A stretch of 64,000 nucleotides of DNA from Rhodococcus ruber (GTDB taxonomy: Bacteria > Actinomycetota > Actinomycetes > Mycobacteriales > Mycobacteriaceae), in assembly GCF_027270735.1 (NCBI RefSeq), contig NZ_JAPWIJ010000001.1:434001-498000 (forward strand), written 5' to 3'. The position numbers and the translations under genes are program-made. Below are positions 40,660-49,369 of the stretch, piece after piece (within the stretch, counting starts at the first letter, position 1; each line of letters opens with the position of its first letter). The notes under the pieces were generated by a model. It was not told the DNA's origin. It was given only the letters and a program-made list of their open reading frames with translations, and did not search any database.

Positions 40660-42302
40660 ATCGGCGCACCCCGTGGACCGTCTTCGGCAGCGCGCTGACG
40701 GGTTACTTCGCGATAGGGCTCACACTGAGCATGCACTTCGGCTACCTGCTCGGGGACGCCCTGTCGCGGACCTCGGCTGCACAAGCGGTGTTGCTCAGCC
40801 GTGACCCGCACGTGTCTGCGATCGGTTTCATCTTCACGCCGTTGACAGCCTTGGCGCAGTTGCCCGTGGTCGCGTTCGCGTCGTGGTGGCCGGCGATCAC
40901 CAGGTGGAACATCTCGGGTATCGCGGTATCGGCGGTGTTCATGGCCGGTGCAGTAGTGATGATTCACGGCATCTGTCGAGACCGCGGACTGCCCGGTCGT
41001 TACCGCCTCCTGATCACCGTGGTCTTCGCGATCAACCCGATGGTCGTCTTCTACGGTGCCAACGGAATGAGCGAAGCAGGCTTTCTGTTCTTCCTCTGCT
41101 GGGCCGTACGACGACTGATTCGGTGGGTGACCACCGACGACGTTCACGATCTCCTGCTGGCAGGCGTCGCGCTCGCGCTCGCATTTTTGGCCCGCTACGA
41201 GGGCGTCGTCCCGATAGCTCTCGCCGCGGTTCTGGTAGCAGTCGTCACCGTGCTTCGCCGGGGCCGTCCGTATTGGAAGGAGATGCGGCGCAGAGCAATT
41301 CTCGACGCGGTACTCGTTGCCGGACCGGGTACTGCGGTGTTTCTGGTGTGGATCACCACGAGCTGGCTGATCACCGGTGAGGCGCTCGCCCAGCTGTCTT
41401 CGAGCTACGGAAATGCTGCGATTCTGTCGCAGTCCGGTGGGTCCAGTGGGGACCTTCTCGGCACCGGCCTGTTCTCGCTCGGTGCCGTCGTCGCGCTGGG
41501 ACCGACCTTGTTGGTGACGCTGCCGTTCGCGGTGGTGCTGGCGCTGCGTCGACGAGACCTCGAATTCGTGGTGGCACCCTTGCTGTTCGGCGGTGTGCTC
41601 GGGTTCCAGGCCGCAAGTTACATCACCGGCTCGACGTTCGGCTTCCTGCGGTTCTTCATCTGTGCTGTTCCGCTGGCTGCCGTCGTTGTGGTGCAACTGT
41701 TTCCGGCTGCCGGAGACTTGCCGACGCGGCGAGCGGGTGCGTACCGCAGGCACCGCCCTGTTCTCGCTGGACTGCGTCCCAGAGCCGCCGCGTCGGTTGC
41801 AGCGCTCTGCGCACTCGCACTTCCGGTGACGGGATGGGCGATGCTGCAGCCGTCGTTGTCCAGCCAGCAGTACGCCCTCGGCAGTCTTCTCGACCAGGAT
41901 CCTTCGGCCGGCGACGCCGAGGCGATTGCGGCACGTAGAGTCATCGATTCCTTCTCCACCGAACGTCGACTCGCGTCCTACCTCGACAGCCAGGACCTCC
42001 CCGAGGGGTCGATCCTCGTCGACACCGTCTACGGCTTCGCCATCGTGGCAGCGTCGGAACACCCGAAGCGGTTCGTGGTTCCGTCCGATCTGGACTTCAC
42101 CAAGATCCTCAACGACCCGGCATCCGCCGGCGTGGAGTACTTGCTGACGGTGCCCAACGAGGGCCGTGGGGTATCCGACGCCGTCAACCGGCGCTACCCC
42201 ACCATCTACGACAACGGTGCGGACTTGTACCCGCTGACGCTCGAAGTACCGAACGACGGTGCAGATCAACCGAATTGGCGTCTGTATCGGGTACCGGGCT
42301 GA
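40656..42302 (+). CDS. GT-C-type membrane glycosyltransferase-like protein
   Basis: A 548-residue integral membrane protein with ten or more helices and a C-terminal soluble region starting near residue 410. FYGANGMSEAGFLFFLCWAVRRL and LAFLARYEGVVPIALAAVL are typical of the mannosyl/arabinosyl-type (GT39/GT83-like) superfamily that uses polyprenyl-linked sugars outside the membrane. It starts at GTG 40656 within the stop of the GT2 gene (GTGA). In this operon it could decorate the polymer or move sugars across the membrane. Family is moderately sure; activity unknown. It converges on the amino-acid ABC ATPase gene with a nine-base gap. Confidence 0.78.
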   Translation: MNRRTPWTVFGSALTGYFAIGLTLSMHFGYLLGDALSRTSAAQAVLLSRDPHVSAIGFIFTPLTALAQLPVVAFASWWPAITRWNISGIAVSAVFMAGAVVMIHGICRDRGLPGRYRLLITVVFAINPMVVFYGANGMSEAGFLFFLCWAVRRLIRWVTTDDVHDLLLAGVALALAFLARYEGVVPIALAAVLVAVVTVLRRGRPYWKEMRRRAILDAVLVAGPGTAVFLVWITTSWLITGEALAQLSSSYGNAAILSQSGGSSGDLLGTGLFSLGAVVALGPTLLVTLPFAVVLALRRRDLEFVVAPLLFGGVLGFQAASYITGSTFGFLRFFICAVPLAAVVVVQLFPAAGDLPTRRAGAYRRHRPVLAGLRPRAAASVAALCALALPVTGWAMLQPSLSSQQYALGSLLDQDPSAGDAEAIAARRVIDSFSTERRLASYLDSQDLPEGSILVDTVYGFAIVAASEHPKRFVVPSDLDFTKILNDPASAGVEYLLTVPNEGRGVSDAVNRRYPTIYDNGADLYPLTLEVPNDGADQPNWRLYRVPG

Positions 42303-42311
42303 GGCTCTGTA

Positions 42312-43058
42312 CTACAGAACCTGCGACAGAAATGCTTTCAGTCGATCGGTATGAGGATCGTCGAACAACTGCTCCGGAGTTCCGGTTTCGACGGCGCTAC
42401 CGTGATCCATGAAGAGCACCCTGTTGGACACCGATCGCGCGAAGCCCATCTCGTGGGTCACCACCACCATGGTCATGCCGCCCTCGGCGAGGTCGGCCAT
42501 CAATGCCAGCACTCCCTTGACCAACTCGGGATCGAGAGCTGAGGTGGCCTCGTCGAAGAACATCACTTCGGGCTTCATCGCCAGAGCGCGGGCAATGGCG
42601 ACGCGCTGCTGCTGTCCGCCCGAGAGATTGCCCGGACGCGAGTCCGCCTTGTCGGTCAGCCCGACCAACTCGAGTTGATCCATCGCCGCCGCGCGGGCAG
42701 CCTCCTTGGACAGGCCGAGCAACTTCTGTGGGCCGAGTGCAATGTTGTCTGCAACGCTCTTGTGCGGGAACAGGTTGAACTGCTGGAACACCATGCCGAT
42801 GCGCTGGCGCAGCTTGTCGGGGTTGTCTTTCAGAACCGACTTGCCGTCGAGCAGAATGTCACCCTGCTCCGGCTCGTGCAGTCGGTTGAGAGCGCGCAGC
42901 AACGTGGATTTGCCTGATCCGGACGGGCCGATCACCGTCGTCGTCGTGCCGGCCGGAACGTCGATGCTCACCCCGCGCAGCACCTTGTTGGTGCCGAACG
43001 ACAAGTGAATGTCCTTGCCTTGCAATGAAACACTGCCTACGGACGAAACAGAAGTCAT
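42312..43058 (-). CDS. Polar amino-acid ABC transporter ATPase
   Basis: A 248-residue ATP-binding subunit of the GlnQ/HisP type. Walker A is GPSGSGKST (near residue 44), the Q-loop region reads [18 protein letters not shown], the signature is LSGGQQQR near 146, Walker B is [13 protein letters not shown], and [10 protein letters not shown] holds the switch histidine. The close match of '[11 protein letters not shown]' and '[18 protein letters not shown]' is diagnostic of the amino-acid subfamily. It lies one base after the fused receptor-permease gene on the same strand, so the two genes make a complete importer of (receptor-permease)2(ATPase)2 form. Confidence 0.95.
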   Translation of the reverse strand: MTSVSSVGSVSLQGKDIHLSFGTNKVLRGVSIDVPAGTTTTVIGPSGSGKSTLLRALNRLHEPEQGDILLDGKSVLKDNPDKLRQRIGMVFQQFNLFPHKSVADNIALGPQKLLGLSKEAARAAAMDQLELVGLTDKADSRPGNLSGGQQQRVAIARALAMKPEVMFFDEATSALDPELVKGVLALMADLAEGGMTMVVVTHEMGFARSVSNRVLFMDHGSAVETGTPEQLFDDPHTDRLKAFLSQVL

Positions 43059-43059
43059 G

Positions 43060-44868
43060 TCAGCCTCTTTCCACGACGACGGCCTGCTCCACCGGATCGA
43101 GCGTCTGCTCGGCCTTACCGGTGCGCAATCGCTTGTCGATGTAGTTCACGAGATGGGTGAGCGGCACGGTCAGCACCAGGTAGAACAATCCGGCCGCGAC
43201 GAGGGGCGACAGGTTTCCGGTCTGCGCGTTGAGATCTCGTCCGACGGCAAAAAGCTCACGCTGGGTGGCGAGCAGCCCGAGGAAGTAGATCAGCGACGAG
43301 TCCTTGATCAGGGAGATGAACTGATTCATCAGCGCCGGCAGGACGCGTCTGACACCCTGCGGGACGACCACGAGGTTCATCGAACGTCTACGGCTGAAGC
43401 CCAGTGCCCGTGCCGCTTCCATCTGCCCGGCCTCGACGCTCTGGATGCCGGAACGGAAAATCTCACCGATGTACGCCGCGGCGAGCAGCGAGAGTGCCGC
43501 AGCGCCGAGCCAATACGGATTACCCCCGGTCAGGCCCTGCACCACCGGTCCGATACCGAGTCCGATGATCAGAATGATGACTACCGCGGGCAGTCCGCGG
43601 AAAATGTCGGTGTAGACGCGGGCCGGCCAGCGCAGCCAGCGTGTGCGAGACAGGCCGGCCAGTGCCAGCAACATGCCCAGAACCGTGCCGATGATGCCCG
43701 ACGCCAACGCCAGAATCAGCGTGTTCGGCAGACCCACCTTGAACAGGTCGGGGATGGCCGACTTGTACAGCGACCAATCGAAGAACGTATCCCCCAGCTG
43801 CGCCAGCGTCGATTTGGGTTGAACGGCAACGGCTTCGGGAGCGTCCGCGTCGTTCTGAGCTGCTATGGCCGCGAAGTCGGGTAGCTCCGGCTGTGGGGCG
43901 GCCTTGCTACCCGGCTTGAAGCCGTCGGGCAGTTCGCGCGGGACCCAGTCGGAGTAGAGGGTGGCCCACGTACCGTCGGCGATCACCGCGTCGAGGCCGG
44001 AGTTCAACGCGTCGATCAACGGTTGATTGTCGCGGGCGACAGCCCAGCCGACGAAGTTGTTCAGCGAGAACGTGTTCTGCGTGATCGCGGTGCCGTCCTC
44101 GGGCTTGACCAAACCCTCCGCCTGCTGTGACGGTGCGACCCATGCGTCGATCTGGCCGGTCTTGAGGTTCGCGTACGCAGTGTTGTAGTCGGGGAACTTC
44201 ACCGGATCGAGGCCGAGCGTGTTCACCACGTAATCGTCCTGCACGGTGCCCTGCACCACGCCGATCCTGGTGCCCGGGTTCAGGTCCTCGAACTTGGTGA
44301 TCGGACCGCCGGCCTTCGCAACGAGGGAGAAGTAACCGAAGTCGTAGCCGTTGGTGAACCCGACGGTGTTTCGCCGCTCGTCCGTTGTCGTGATCGAGGA
44401 CGACCCGACGTCGAAGCGGCGGCCCGCTACCTGCGCGAGCAGGCCCGAGAACTCGGTGCCCGAGAAGTTGATCTGCAGGCCGAGCTTCGCGGCGACGGCC
44501 TTCAGCAGTTCGTTGTCGTAGCCGGTGTACTGGCCAGCCGAGTCCAAGCAGATGCTCGGCGGGGCATCGGACAGCGTGCCGACAGTGAGGACGCCCGGTG
44601 TCGCCAGTCCGAGGGATCCAGTGTCGATCCGGTCCAGCGGGGTGACGTTCGCCGTCGTGTACTTGTCCTCCGTCGCGGCAGCGGCCGCGGCATCGAAGTT
44701 CGTCGGAGTGGACGACGCACTGTCGACACCGGGAGGGGCACACAGGTCTGTCGGACCTGCGGCCGCCTGATCATCGGAAGAGGACGTCCCACACGCGGCG
44801 AGCGTGACAGCCATCAACAGTCCGAGAACGAGAACCACGAGCGCGCGTGAAGCGCGTACGGCAACCAT
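43060..44868 (-). CDS. Fused substrate-binding/permease protein of amino-acid ABC importer
   Basis: A 602-residue fusion. Residues 1-26 are a lipoprotein signal (LAAC, Cys26). Residues about 75-320 form a family-3 solute-binding domain ([48 protein letters not shown]). A linker leads to a HisM/GlnP-type permease domain in 370-590, with [25 protein letters not shown] as the EAA loop that contacts the ATPase. The same arrangement is known in GlnP of some Firmicutes. The first ATG of the frame is ten codons upstream; ATG 44868 is preferred because it starts the signal peptide. Ligand probably a polar amino acid. Confidence 0.92.
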   Translation of the reverse strand: MVAVRASRALVVLVLGLLMAVTLAACGTSSSDDQAAAGPTDLCAPPGVDSASSTPTNFDAAAAAATEDKYTTANVTPLDRIDTGSLGLATPGVLTVGTLSDAPPSICLDSAGQYTGYDNELLKAVAAKLGLQINFSGTEFSGLLAQVAGRRFDVGSSSITTTDERRNTVGFTNGYDFGYFSLVAKAGGPITKFEDLNPGTRIGVVQGTVQDDYVVNTLGLDPVKFPDYNTAYANLKTGQIDAWVAPSQQAEGLVKPEDGTAITQNTFSLNNFVGWAVARDNQPLIDALNSGLDAVIADGTWATLYSDWVPRELPDGFKPGSKAAPQPELPDFAAIAAQNDADAPEAVAVQPKSTLAQLGDTFFDWSLYKSAIPDLFKVGLPNTLILALASGIIGTVLGMLLALAGLSRTRWLRWPARVYTDIFRGLPAVVIILIIGLGIGPVVQGLTGGNPYWLGAAALSLLAAAYIGEIFRSGIQSVEAGQMEAARALGFSRRRSMNLVVVPQGVRRVLPALMNQFISLIKDSSLIYFLGLLATQRELFAVGRDLNAQTGNLSPLVAAGLFYLVLTVPLTHLVNYIDKRLRTGKAEQTLDPVEQAVVVERG

Positions 44869-44954
44869 GGACAAAACCCTAAGCGGACCAGGGCCCACTC
44901 ACCCAAACGGCCGCCGCGCAAGGGTTTCGCTCAGCGAACTGACGTGATGTGTCT

Positions 44955-45719
44955 CTACTTGTGCGAGTCGCGCCACGCGATCGCCTGGCCCAGCTCGGCC
45001 AGGTCGTAATCGGGCCCGTTGACGCCCACGGTGAACAGCGTTGCTCCAGCGTCGACGAAGTCCGCAGCGGTGTCCGCGCCCGGCCACGAGACCGAGCGGG
45101 TGATGCCCGAGACGTCGCGTCCGACGGTGGTGCCGTGCTCGGCGAGGATCTCCGACTTGCGCTTCAATGCCTCGAGGTCGGCGAAGCTGTGCCAGATGTG
45201 CGCGTACTCGGCCACCATCTTCAGCGTCTTCTTCTCACCGCCGCCGCCGATGAGGATCGGAATGTCGCGGGTGGGTGCCGGGTTTCCGACGTCCAGGCGG
45301 TGTCGGATTCTGGCCAGGCTCTCCTTGAGCAATGCCAGACGCGAACCGGCCGTGCCGAACTCGTAGCCGAAATTGTCGTAGTCCTTCTCGTTCCAGCCGG
45401 CTCCGATGCCGAGGATCAAGCGGCCGCCGCTGATGTGGTCGACGGTGCGCGCCATATCGGCCAACAGGTCGGGGTTGCGGTAGCCACCGCCGGTGACGAG
45501 GGCACCGATTTCGACGTTCGACGTCTGCTCGGCCCAGGCACCCAGCATCGTCCAGCACTCGAAATGAGCACCGTCGAGATCGCCGTACAGCGGATAGAAG
45601 TGATCCCAGTTGAAGACGATGTCGACGCCCGCATCCTCCGACCGCAACACCGCGTCGCGGATGAGTTGGTAATCGGGCGCGTGCTGGGGCTGAAGCTGAA
45701 CACCGATCTTGACGGTCAT
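44955..45719 (-). CDS. LLM-class F420-dependent oxidoreductase
   Basis: A 254-residue luciferase-like TIM-barrel protein. VKIGVQLQPQHAPDYQLI at the start, VFNWDHFYPLYGD, LVTGGGYRNPDLLADMARTVDHISGGRLILGIGAGWNEKDY and PILIGGGGEKKTLKMV are signatures of the actinobacterial TIGR03560-like F420 group. The NP.LLA..A.TVDH.S.GR.ILG.GAGW pattern is the strongest evidence. It should use F420 or FMN; the substrate is not known. ATG 45719 follows a weak purine-rich site. It lies 52 bases after the metalloprotein gene and reads the same way. Confidence 0.9.
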   Translation of the reverse strand: MTVKIGVQLQPQHAPDYQLIRDAVLRSEDAGVDIVFNWDHFYPLYGDLDGAHFECWTMLGAWAEQTSNVEIGALVTGGGYRNPDLLADMARTVDHISGGRLILGIGAGWNEKDYDNFGYEFGTAGSRLALLKESLARIRHRLDVGNPAPTRDIPILIGGGGEKKTLKMVAEYAHIWHSFADLEALKRKSEILAEHGTTVGRDVSGITRSVSWPGADTAADFVDAGATLFTVGVNGPDYDLAELGQAIAWRDSHK

Positions 45720-45771
45720 GTAGGTCTCCTCGTCGTGTGGGCTGCGTCTCCCATGATGCACCCGAATACGA

Positions 45772-46281
45772 CTAGCCGATGCGGACGCCGCTCTCGGCCA
45801 TCATCGCTCGCAGTACGAACCCGGCCTCGGAACCGATGAGCTCGCCGACGAGGGTGATGTAGCGATTGACGAATGCGCCTCCGTGTTGCTGCTCGTTCTC
45901 GTCTGCGAAGTGGTGCGCAAGTTCGTGCAGAACCACCAGTTCCCGCAGCGCCCACGCTCTGTTGCCGTGATGCAGGGGAACGGCGATGGTGGCCGTGTCC
46001 GGTTCGTAGTGCGCGGCACCCGAGCCCGAACGAGCTCGGACGGTGATCACACGACCGGCGGCGGGCCACGTGGCCGCGACCCAATCCAGTGCCAACACCG
46101 CATCGATGTATGCCTGCACCGATGCGATGGAGGCGAACTTGCGCTCGACCGGCAACGTGATCTGCGAGCCCATCACCTGCACGGCGCGAATGTCGCGCTC
46201 CTCGGCGCGATCGAACATGGTGCGCACCAACTGCTCCGCGTCGTACACCGCGGATCGTTGCGTGTCCCTCGCCCTGCTCAC
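45772..46281 (-). CDS. TIGR04338-family putative zinc metallohydrolase
   Basis: A 169-residue protein conserved in mycolic-acid actinobacteria. LVVLHELAHHFAD near residues 118-130 is a HExxH zincin motif, and the acidic residue in the following NEQQHGGAFVNRY supplies a candidate third ligand (HG.. motif). The N-terminal RDTQRSAVYDAEQLV matches the family opening. There is no signal peptide or membrane helix. It starts with GTG at 46281, 99 bases from the divergent ABC operon and its palindrome at 46331-46347. Biochemical function is not established. Confidence 0.85.
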   Translation of the reverse strand: MSRARDTQRSAVYDAEQLVRTMFDRAEERDIRAVQVMGSQITLPVERKFASIASVQAYIDAVLALDWVAATWPAAGRVITVRARSGSGAAHYEPDTATIAVPLHHGNRAWALRELVVLHELAHHFADENEQQHGGAFVNRYITLVGELIGSEAGFVLRAMMAESGVRIG

Positions 46282-46330
46282 TCGGTCAGCCTAATTTGTT
46301 TCGCCCGCTCGACTCGCCTACTGTCACCTA

Positions 46331-46347
46331 TCGACAACGATTGTCGA
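46331..46347. promoter_or_regulatory. Zur/Fur-like palindromic operator candidate
   Basis: TCGACAA-CGA-TTGTCGA is a perfect inverted repeat with seven-base arms and a three-base centre, 33 bases before the GTG of the first ABC gene. Its core GAnAAnGATTnTC fits the shape of actinobacterial Zur boxes (TGAAAATGATTTTCA type, 10 of 15 positions match). TACTGT at 46319-46324 could be a -10 element, which would place the palindrome on the start point. Assignment to Zur is inference. Confidence 0.45.
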
Positions 46348-46380
46348 AGTCGTTCCCAGTTTCAGCGTTCAGGAGATCCC

Positions 46381-47106
46381 GTGCTCGTCGTCGATGACCT
46401 CTGCATCGTCGCCGGACGCACCCGCATCGTCGATCGCGTGTCTTTCGAGATACCCGACGGTCGACGCCTGGGTCTCCTGGGTGCCTCGGGGTCCGGCAAG
46501 TCCTCGATCGCGTCGGCTCTGGTCGGTTATCTGCCGCCGGGCCTCACGTGCTCCGGTCGCGTCGTGGTCGACGGCCACGACGTTGTAGGCGTCCCGACGC
46601 CGCAGCGGCCCCACTCGGCCCGTCCCGGGAAAGTGTTCCAGGACTCGGCGACCGCGCTCAATCCGATGGTCACCGTCGGCGGGCAGTTGCGCACTCCCAA
46701 TGCAGACGCTCTGCTGAAACGAGTGGGTTTGCACGACACCGCCCGCGTTCTGGCTTCGCACCCACTCGAGCTGTCGGGCGGCCAGCGTCAACGTGTCTGT
46801 ATCGCACTGGCATTGGCGCGTCGGAGCTCGCTGGTGATCGCCGACGAACCGACGACCGCGCTCGACGTGGTGAGCCAGGCGCGCGTTCTGGACGCGTTGC
46901 GAGAGGTACCCTCGCTGCTGCTGATCACCCACGATATCGCCGTCGCCGCGCAAGTGTGCGATCACCTGCTGGTCCTGGATTCCGGCCGGATCGTCGAATC
47001 CGGTTCCACTACAGAGGTACTGAAGAACCCACAGTCGGCATCGACGCGGCAGATGATCGATGTAGCAAGGGCGGCAGACCCGTTCCGTCAGCTGGTTGCA
47101 TCGTGA
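46381..47106 (+). CDS. Peptide/nickel-type ABC transporter ATPase 1 (DppD-like)
   Basis: A 241-residue ATPase with Walker A GASGSGKSS (near residue 34), LSGGQRQR near 138, Walker B SLVIADEPTTALD near 152 and switch LLITHDI. It is shorter than typical DppD (about 320 residues) because the C-terminal regulatory region with iron-sulfur cysteines is missing. GTG 46381 is preceded by AGGAG. It overlaps the second ATPase gene by four bases (GTGA). With the genes that follow it forms a complete importer for short peptides, nickel or metal-chelate complexes. Confidence 0.92.
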   Translation: MLVVDDLCIVAGRTRIVDRVSFEIPDGRRLGLLGASGSGKSSIASALVGYLPPGLTCSGRVVVDGHDVVGVPTPQRPHSARPGKVFQDSATALNPMVTVGGQLRTPNADALLKRVGLHDTARVLASHPLELSGGQRQRVCIALALARRSSLVIADEPTTALDVVSQARVLDALREVPSLLLITHDIAVAAQVCDHLLVLDSGRIVESGSTTEVLKNPQSASTRQMIDVARAADPFRQLVAS

Positions 47107-47864
47107 GCGCGGAAGGATCTGTCGGTCTGGTTGCCACGGCAGTCACGAGGCAATTCGACCGGCACCGCACGTCCCACACCGCCGTGGATGCGGTTTCGTT
47201 CGCGGTGCCGGCGGCCGCGCGTATCGCGGTGGTCGGTGAATCCGGCTCCGGCAAAACGACGTTGCTGCGTCTACTGCTGGCCGTCGATGCACCGAGCGGT
47301 GGAAAGATCACTCTCGATGGGCAGCCCGTGCGGCCCGGACCGGCCCGAGGCATGCGGTGGTTCCGCCGTCGCGTGCAGTACATCCCGCAGGACCCGGCGA
47401 CGAGTCTCGACCCGCGCCGCAGCGTCCTCGACCTGGTTGCCACCCCGCTACGCCTACTCGGGGTCGAGGGCGATCACCGCGTCATGGCAAGCAACGCGTT
47501 GTCGGCCGTAGGACTCGATGCGCGGTTCCTCGCTCGCCGACCGGCCGAGCTGTCGGGTGGACAGAGACAACGCGTCGCCATCGCCAGAGCAGTGGCCTGC
47601 GCGCCGCAGTACTTGATGGCGGACGAACCCGTCAGTGGTCTCGATCCCGACCTACGAGAGCAGGTGCTCGACGTCCTGGCCGGTCTACCGGGCGCGTTGC
47701 TGATCGTCAGCCACGACCTGTCGGCCGTGGCGCGGCTGTGCGCCGACGTTTCGGTGATGCACGCCGGCCGCATCGTCGAAACAGGCACCGTACGAACCGT
47801 TCTGACCCAACCCCAGCACCGACACACCCGTGACCTGATCGACGCCGTCCCCCGGCTCCCGTAA
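47103..47864 (+). CDS. Peptide/nickel-type ABC transporter ATPase 2 (DppF-like)
   Basis: A 253-residue partner ATPase. Walker A is GESGSGKTT, the Q-loop reads VQYIPQDPATSLDPRRSV (typical of the DppF/OppF/NikE group), the signature is LSGGQRQR, Walker B is YLMADEPVSGLD and the switch is LIVSHDL. Start GTG 47103 lies in the stop of the first ATPase gene, which implies balanced synthesis of a heterodimeric ATPase pair. Like its partner it lacks the extended C-terminal domain. Confidence 0.93.
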   Translation: MSAEGSVGLVATAVTRQFDRHRTSHTAVDAVSFAVPAAARIAVVGESGSGKTTLLRLLLAVDAPSGGKITLDGQPVRPGPARGMRWFRRRVQYIPQDPATSLDPRRSVLDLVATPLRLLGVEGDHRVMASNALSAVGLDARFLARRPAELSGGQRQRVAIARAVACAPQYLMADEPVSGLDPDLREQVLDVLAGLPGALLIVSHDLSAVARLCADVSVMHAGRIVETGTVRTVLTQPQHRHTRDLIDAVPRLP

Positions 47865-47881
47865 GAACACCAGGAGTTATC

Positions 47882-49366
47882 TTGACCAGCAACATGTTCC
47901 GCATCGGTGCCCTCGCAGCAGTGGGCACGCTGACGCTCACCGGATGCTTTTCCTCCAGTTCGTCCTCTTCCGACGACGGCGAGAACCGGGTGCGCGTCGC
48001 GATGCTGCAGCCACCTCGTTCGGGCCTGTCCCAGTTCAGTGACGACGCCTTCAAGCTGTCGCGCTGGTCCACGGCCGAGACGTTGATCGTTCTGGACGAT
48101 CTCGGTGAGGCCGAGCCGGGTCTGGCCACCGCCTGGAACCGCGTCGACGACCGCACCTGGAACTTCGACATCAGGCCGGACGTCACGTTCCACAACGGTG
48201 CCGCGCTCGACGCAGCGGCCGTCGTCACTGCACTCACCGCAGCCACACAGTCGGCCCCCAAACCTCGCATCCTCGACGGGGTCGAGATGACGGTGACCGC
48301 AACCGACGGGGACACCGTGGCCGTGACGACGGCCGACGTCGATCCATTGGTGCCGCAGCGACTCTCGAGCCCGCAGTTGGCCATCCTGGCACCCGAGGCG
48401 TACTCGGCGGGCAGCAGCGATCCGATCGGAACCGGCACCGGGCCGTTCGTGTTGAAGGCCGTGAACGGCACGTCGACAGCAACTCTCGACCGCAACGAGA
48501 ACTATTGGGGAGAGCCGGCGAAGGTCTCCGGCATCGACGTCGACTTCGTACCCGACGGCACGGCACGCGCCGCCGCGCTGCGTAACGGCACAGCCGATGT
48601 GGTGGAGGCGATTCCGGTGTCGCAGGCCGCCAACGTCGACCAGGCTCTCGTGCACGAGGTGCCGATGCCGCGCACCAACACGCTGTACCTGAACACCGCG
48701 TCCGGGGTCTTCGCCGACCCGGCCATGCGCGCAGCCGCCCGGGAGTCGATCGACCGCGACCGTCTGGTCGACCAGGTGTACGAAGGGCGCGCCGACGCGG
48801 CGAACGGACTGCTCGGCCCGGCTCTGCCGTGGGCCGCCGACCGTCCGGCGCGTACGCAGACCCCGGCCGGCGACGCCGCAGGGAAGAAGATCACCCTCGC
48901 CACGTTCACCGATCGGGCCGAACTCCCCGAGGTCGCGGTGCTACTGCAGCAGCAGCTGGAAGCCAAGGGTTTTGTCGTCGAACAGGTCGTGCGCGAATAC
49001 CAGTTCATCGAAACCGATGCTCTCGCCGGCGTATTCGACGCCTTCATTCTCTCCCGCGCCACCGTGCTCGACTCCGGTGACCCGGCCGCGTACATGTATT
49101 CCGACTTCGCCTGCGAGGGGTCGTTCAACATCTCGCAGTTCTGCGACCCGCAGGTCGACACCGCGTTGGCCGACGCCGCAGCCACCGATCCCGGCGACGC
49201 TCGTCGCACCGCGATCCTCGAGGCCGAGAAGCTGATCCTCGAAAGGGACGCCGCGGTGCCGCTGCTGCACGAACGCGTCATCCAGGGAGAATCCGAGAAC
49301 GTGACCGGTGTTGCACGCGACCCACGCGAGCGCACGTTGATCACCAACCAGACCGCATTCGAGTAG
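47882..49366 (+). CDS. Family-5 solute-binding lipoprotein
   Basis: A 494-residue receptor of the DppA/OppA/NikA type. The signal ends in LTGC with lipidated Cys22, followed by a serine-rich tether. LDDLGEAEPGLATAWNRVDDRTWNFDIRPDVTFHNG is the family signature in its usual place near residues 75-110, though it is quoted here only as the pattern 'LA.W....D.TW.F.IRPDV.FHNG'. The start is TTG 47882, supported by AGGAG nine bases upstream. Ligand could be a peptide, nickel complex or metallophore; no metal-binding histidines stand out in the sequence. Confidence 0.92.
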   Translation: MTSNMFRIGALAAVGTLTLTGCFSSSSSSSDDGENRVRVAMLQPPRSGLSQFSDDAFKLSRWSTAETLIVLDDLGEAEPGLATAWNRVDDRTWNFDIRPDVTFHNGAALDAAAVVTALTAATQSAPKPRILDGVEMTVTATDGDTVAVTTADVDPLVPQRLSSPQLAILAPEAYSAGSSDPIGTGTGPFVLKAVNGTSTATLDRNENYWGEPAKVSGIDVDFVPDGTARAAALRNGTADVVEAIPVSQAANVDQALVHEVPMPRTNTLYLNTASGVFADPAMRAAARESIDRDRLVDQVYEGRADAANGLLGPALPWAADRPARTQTPAGDAAGKKITLATFTDRAELPEVAVLLQQQLEAKGFVVEQVVREYQFIETDALAGVFDAFILSRATVLDSGDPAAYMYSDFACEGSFNISQFCDPQVDTALADAAATDPGDARRTAILEAEKLILERDAAVPLLHERVIQGESENVTGVARDPRERTLITNQTAFE

Positions 49367-49369
49367 GCA

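Noticed and set aside
40584..42269. 561-codon frame opposite the GT-C-type gene
   Set aside because: Antisense shadow with extreme Arg/Glu/Gln content and no hydrophobic or catalytic pattern.
44926..44938. TTCGCT-C-AGCGAA palindrome upstream of the amino-acid ABC genes
   Set aside because: Only six-base arms; expected by chance in GC-rich DNA and no second copy seen.
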